Shown piece after piece: positions 55,701 through 61,700 of a stretch of 64,000 bases of DNA. Position numbers and translations under genes: made by a program. The stretch covers positions 39,328,886 to 39,392,885 of the forward strand of contig OX421492.1 of assembly GCA_949126835.1 (NCBI GenBank), read 5' to 3'. A model generated the notes under the pieces. The model worked only from the letters and a program-made list of their open reading frames with translations, did no database searches and was not told where the DNA came from. The DNA is from Anisus vortex (lineage: Eukaryota > Mollusca > Gastropoda > Planorbidae). Each line of letters opens with the position of its first letter. Within the stretch, counting starts at the first letter, position 1.

Positions 55701-58700
55701 CTTTATAACTCATCTTTAACTGGTTAGTAATAGTATTATGGGGGCATGGTAGCCGAGCTGCAGCGTGTTCGACTGGCGAGCCGAAAGTCCCGGGTTCGAA
55801 TCCTGGTGCAGGCTAGGATTTTTTCCCGGGCGGTTGTCCCTGAGTCTACCCAGCTCTGATGGGTACCTGATCTTAGTCGGGGTAAAGTAAAGGCGGCTGT
55901 GCATAGTGCTGGCCACACAATCCCCTAGTATGCCGTGGCCACAGAAACTGGTGAACACTGCTTCATCGGACCTATGGATCAACTCGGTCCAACGGGTACT
56001 TTACTAATAGTATTATACTCTTTGATCTATAATGCTATAATAGAACTTCTAGTTATAATATAAACTTTAAAAAAATCTATTTGAAGTATTACTATTTAAT
56101 AGCAAACTATTATTATTTAAAATAAAAACTGAAACTTTAATTTCTTAGGTATAACAACAAGTGCCCTGTTAATGCAAGTTTTTGTAAAGTAACACATCTG
56201 ACTATTTATGACTTTTTGAACTCAACAACACTGCATTCATACTTCTTTCATTAATGCATTTTCTTGTAAAATTTACAGTGCCACTGACAATTCACCTTAT
56301 ATTCAAGTGGACTTCCAGGCCCCCTATCAGATCTCTGGTGTGACAACGCAAGGAAGTGCTGACCAACCATCCTGGGTCACTAAGTACTCTGTATATTATA
56401 GTAACGATGGTGTTAACTTCCAACCAGTCAAAGACAGCTCTGGCAACAGAATGATATTTATTGGCAACACTGACCAGTACAAACCAGTTTCAAATTTCTT
56501 CACTCCAGTGGAAGCAAGATATATCCAGATTCGGCCAGTTGAGTCTCATCAGAATGTCGCCCTTAGGTTCAATGTCTTTGGTTGTCAAGCCCCAGTGCCA
56601 AAACCAATCCATGTTACACCTTCCACCACTTTGAAACCAGAAGTGCCTACACCTTTCATTCCTCCAACAGGTACACTACTCATTTAATCCTAGCTAATTC
56701 TTAGTATCGGCACATTCAAACAAAGACAAAAGTTGTTTTTTCTTAAATCAGGTTTTGTAAAGCTTTGAACATAGTGTCCACTATTGCATAGTGCAAACTC
56801 TTGCCTAATGCCCACTCTGGTATAAATTCCATTTTTAAATAATGCCCACTTTTGAACTTTTTTGTATAAAGCTCACATTTGAATAAATTAATCCTCTTGC
56901 TCTTTGTTTATTGTTCAGCCTGAGTGTCACAATCAAATTTACCAATTGTGTTTTTAAATATTGTGGAACTAAAAATAGAACATAAAGAAAAAATTCTTCT
57001 AGGCAAGATATAACATGTTTAACTATAGTTATTAAAAAATACTAAGCTTTCTATCCATAATTTTATTATGCTTTTCTAATAATGGACAATTTAAAACTTT
57101 AAAAAATGATACGAAAATGAAAAAAATTAGCTGTATTTTTTTTTAATACATCTGGCATTACTAAATGAGTTATCAAATTTCTTTGCATGCCGATCAAATC
57201 TTGTTTACTTCAGCCACAATATGCAATGTGCCAATGGAAGTTGAAGTACATGGACAAGTGCCAAATTCTCAGTTGTCTGCTTCTAGTTCAGCTGGTCCTC
57301 AAACATCTGCAGCTGCAGGAAGACTTTACAACAGATATACTTCTTGGATACCAGCGTAAGTTTTAGGATAAGATGATAATCAAACATTTTGTGATTGGTT
57401 GAGAAGTGTAGAACTATGCTTTTGTGAGAAGTTCAGAATGATAAGACTAGTCAGGGCTTTGGGGATATGGGAAGGGGGGTCATAAACAAAACACTTTACT
57501 CTGTTGTTTTTTTTGTGTGGTAAATTAAAATGTTTGTTTTATTAATATATCTCTATCCGGACTCAAAATGAAATTCTATTGATTTAACAGTGCTTCAGAC
57601 CATAATAAATGGCTGCAAGTTGATTTCTTAAGACCAGAGGACTTGTCAGGTATTCTAACCCAAGGAAGTCCCAATGCAGACAAGTGGGTTTCAAGCTACA
57701 CCATCAGCACTAGTTTAGATGGATATAATTTTTACCCACTCCGCAGCAATGATGGCCAAGTTATTGTCTTTACTGGCAATTCTGACAAGAATACAGTAGT
57801 TAGAAATTATTTCCCCCGTGTAAGTACTTTCATACAGATTCATTTAAAACATTTTGAGAGGCTATTAAATTATAAAGTAATTCATTATTAAAATACGCTC
57901 TTCCTCCATGAAAGCTAAGATTGTTTTTTTTTGCTTTTTAACAGAATTCATTAATTGTTTTAAGATTTGTGTATGAAAATTATTAGATAAAGTTCTTACA
58001 TAGTTAGGAATGTAGTTTAGGCATAATAGACATAAAGTAATTGAATAAAATTCATTTGAACAGATGATTGTGACTAGATATGTAAGAATAGTTCCAGTGA
58101 CCTGGGCACCTGATGGTCCAGGCTTGAGACTCAATTACATTGGCTGCTTCTCATCTGCTTACTCCACTCTGCAACCAACGATCAAGTTTGAAAATAATCT
58201 AACCCCTACAACTGCCTCTCCAACTGGATATGTTACATCTCCAACACATGCTCCTGGTAATAATAATTGTGTTTATATGGTGGATATAAATGCTTTAGCC
58301 TCTTTTTTTTTTAAATAAAGTATTTAAAAAAAAATAAAGTGCCTAATGATTAATTGTATTGTTTTTTTTTGTTTTTTTTAAGTTTGTGACAAGTCAATGG
58401 GATTGGAGAATATGAGAATAGTTCAAGACAAACAGATTACTTCATCAAGCAGTGCCCCACAACATGGCCCTGAATTAGCTAGACTGTCTGAATATGGTTA
58501 CATGGGATCCTGGCAACCTGCGTACGTGTAACTGTTATAGACTTTTTTTTTAGATAAGTTCATTACAGTATTTCAAGATTGACATACATTGTAAAAATAT
58601 TGAGTACATTTGTACAAGCTACATATTTCTCTCAATTTATTCTGTTAGTTACACCGATGTAAGCCCTTACATTCAAGTGGACTTCCTAGAACCCAAATAT

Positions 58701-61700
58701 TTGTCAGGAGTTGTAACACAAGGTGAAGGTCAAGACAACAAGTGGGTTACACAGTATCAAGTCTTCATGAGCGCTGATGGTGTTAACTTCTACCCGTACT
58801 CTGAGAGACAAGATGGTGTAGCCACAACCTTCAATGCCAACAGTGACACCAGAACTGCAGTAGCCAACCACTTTACCAAGAATACAATAGCTAGATACAT
58901 TCGTATTGTTCCAGTCAGCAGTCATTCCGGAATCGCAATGAGGTGAGATATTGGAAGGGAATCTTTCAAATAATATTTAAACATATATTTGGCAATTTCA
59001 CTCAGCGTGAAAATTATATAACTTTAGTTCTATTTTTTTTCTACAATTCTCAAACATCAGTTACATACTTTTCTGTCAAAGCTGCTTTAACTTTACTGGA
59101 TGTATTTGTTGGGGGGTAAACTTATTTGTATATAGGAAACATTTATTTTATTTTCTGGCAGATTCAATATTTTAGGATGCAACCCATCAGAAGAAAACCA
59201 AACAATCACGACCAAAGCCCCTCCATTCACACCTCAATCAACTCCAACAGCCCTTGTACCACCTAAAGGTTTGACTTTACTAATCCTCCTCTTTTTTTTC
59301 TTTTCTTTTTTATTAAACTTGATATATGCTATTTCAGTTTGAAAGATTTATCTGTAGCAATTGAAAGTAGCTTAAATTGTATTCCAAAATAAAGGAATTT
59401 GTATAACTTTCTTGTTTCTTAAATGTTTGTTTACATTCATACTTAAAAATGTCAGGGTCAAAAAGTGCATAATTTGTTTTTAATTTGACAGAATGCTTGA
59501 TCCCCATGGGATTGAGCAACCATTACCTTGTCACAAACGACCAACTAACTTCATCAGGGGACTTGGATAAAAACCATACTGCTGCAGACGGCAGACTTTT
59601 TAATGTTCCAACAGCCACCTCAGGAGGATCATGGATTCCAAGGTAATATTTGACATCAAAAAGTGGAATTTGAATTATTAGCTTTTTATTAATGAAAAAA
59701 AGATGTATTTGATTTGTGAGAATGAAAAAAACATTCTGTGCTTTTTATTTTATAAGCCCTAGTGCACAACAGTGGATCATGGTGAACTTCAATGAAGCTA
59801 AACTTCTATCTGGCATTGTGACACAAGGAAGCCCTGATACATCCAAATGGGTGCAGAAGTACAATGTCTACTACAGTCTTGATGGCACAAATTTCATCCC
59901 ATACACTGAAACACCAGGAAGCACTGTGCCCTACACTTTCAGTGGCAACACCGACAGCTCAACTCCTGTCAGAAACCTATTCAACCGTAATATTATTGGA
60001 CAGTATCTAAAGATTGTTCCCGTTGAGGCTTCACCGTCAGGGCTAGGCTTGAGATTTGATGTTCTGGGCTGTCAGCCTCCCACTCCACCCATGTCTGTAC
60101 CAACACCAACTGCTCTAATTAATGACATAACTGTTGCCCCACCAACAGGACCAACTCAGAAACCTCCAATAAAAATCAGTGAGTTTATTTAATCATACTA
60201 ATATGTAAGTAGTCATTTTCATAATTAGTAAGCAGAATACCAGTTTAATTTTAGCTCCACAATATTATGCATATAATAAAAGATCTACTATTCATAAGCT
60301 TGACATGAAAAATGTGGCTTTTCAGAGTACTCACAAGGAACAGAGTTGCCCTCTAGAAGCCTAGAAATGAATATTACGGCCACAGATCTCATAAAGCTTT
60401 GTTGACAGTTTTTTTGCTCAACAAACTATGACATTATTTTATAATGTGAACTTCACTTTGAACTTATCACTGCAAAATTTCAGAGTGGATTTAATTTATC
60501 TTATAATGTTATTGACCAAAAATAAAATATCTTTTTTTACAAAAGGGGACAAATACCTTTTACCATCTTCCATAAACAAGTTATACCAAATATGATATAC
60601 AAAAATTATACTTTTTTTTCTAATCTTAAGTAAATATACTTTTAAAATACATAATATGCTAAATATTTAGAGATGTTGGCATTTATGTATATTATTATGT
60701 GATGACACCTTTATCTATATATTAATTAGTATACATTAAAAAAAAAAAGATCTAATTTATAATCAGATACAATATTATATTATGCATAATGCCTTACAAG
60801 AAATCTTCTTTTAAAATGTTTAAAACTCAGATGGATTCATTTTTAAAACACACTTTTACCTCCTGGCCTTCTTTTCTGCTGATTTATCTCATAAGATTCT
60901 CTCTCAATGACACCAGTCTTAAAATATATTTTAAATCTATAAATATATTCTAATAAGTTCTCGTTTTTCTCCTTGTAATATAAATTGTTTTTCTCTTTTT
61001 ATTTTACAGCTTGTGAAATTCCTATGGGCATAACTAATCCTTTAGTGGTGTCTGACAGTCAGCTGTCAGCTTCCAGTTCATTGGATATCTACCATGGACC
61101 TGCTAGAGGTAGACTTTACACTAATCAAGATGGACCATGGGCTGGAGCATGGTCTCCTAGGTAAGTCTATGCCACCGTTCTATTACTATTAATTCATACA
61201 GGAATTAATATATCATACTTTGTATTCTTTGAGCCGTCTTATATTTATTCTTGTAATTTATTGGTGTCACTGGAACCAAAACAGAATTATTGCAGCACAT
61301 ATATCTGCTACCTGCAGACATTGAACTCCCCCCCCCCACCCCCATACAGTAGATCACTGCCTGCTTCAATGTCCCAATCTAACCAATCTCAGACATGCCT
61401 TATTTCCCCTTCAACCTACTATAACTAACACACTTGAAAGCCACACAGAGCAGCTAAAAAGGTATATCAATATGTTTATCTGGAATTGACTGCAAGAGAA
61501 CAAACAGCTCTACTGCCTGGTTGAAAAAAGTAAAATATAAATCAACAATATATTCATTATGTATTTTACATTTACTTTTTATTTTGGATTGTATTCAGTT
61601 TATAGTTCTTTACATTCACTTATCAAAGTCAATGTTGTCTAAAGAAATAAGTTGATGCAAGGAATGAAATAATTAGCAGAATCATAACTAAACGACTCAA

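Noticed and set aside
55740..55812. A tRNA gene
   Set aside because: The A and B boxes are perfect, but the anticodon arm does not fold into a clear 5-bp stem with a 7-base loop, and the sequence continues into a SINE body flanked by target duplications.
55736..55982. Antisense frames of 60-88 codons over the SINE
   Set aside because: They lie entirely within the SINE insertion and are a by-product of its GC-rich sequence.
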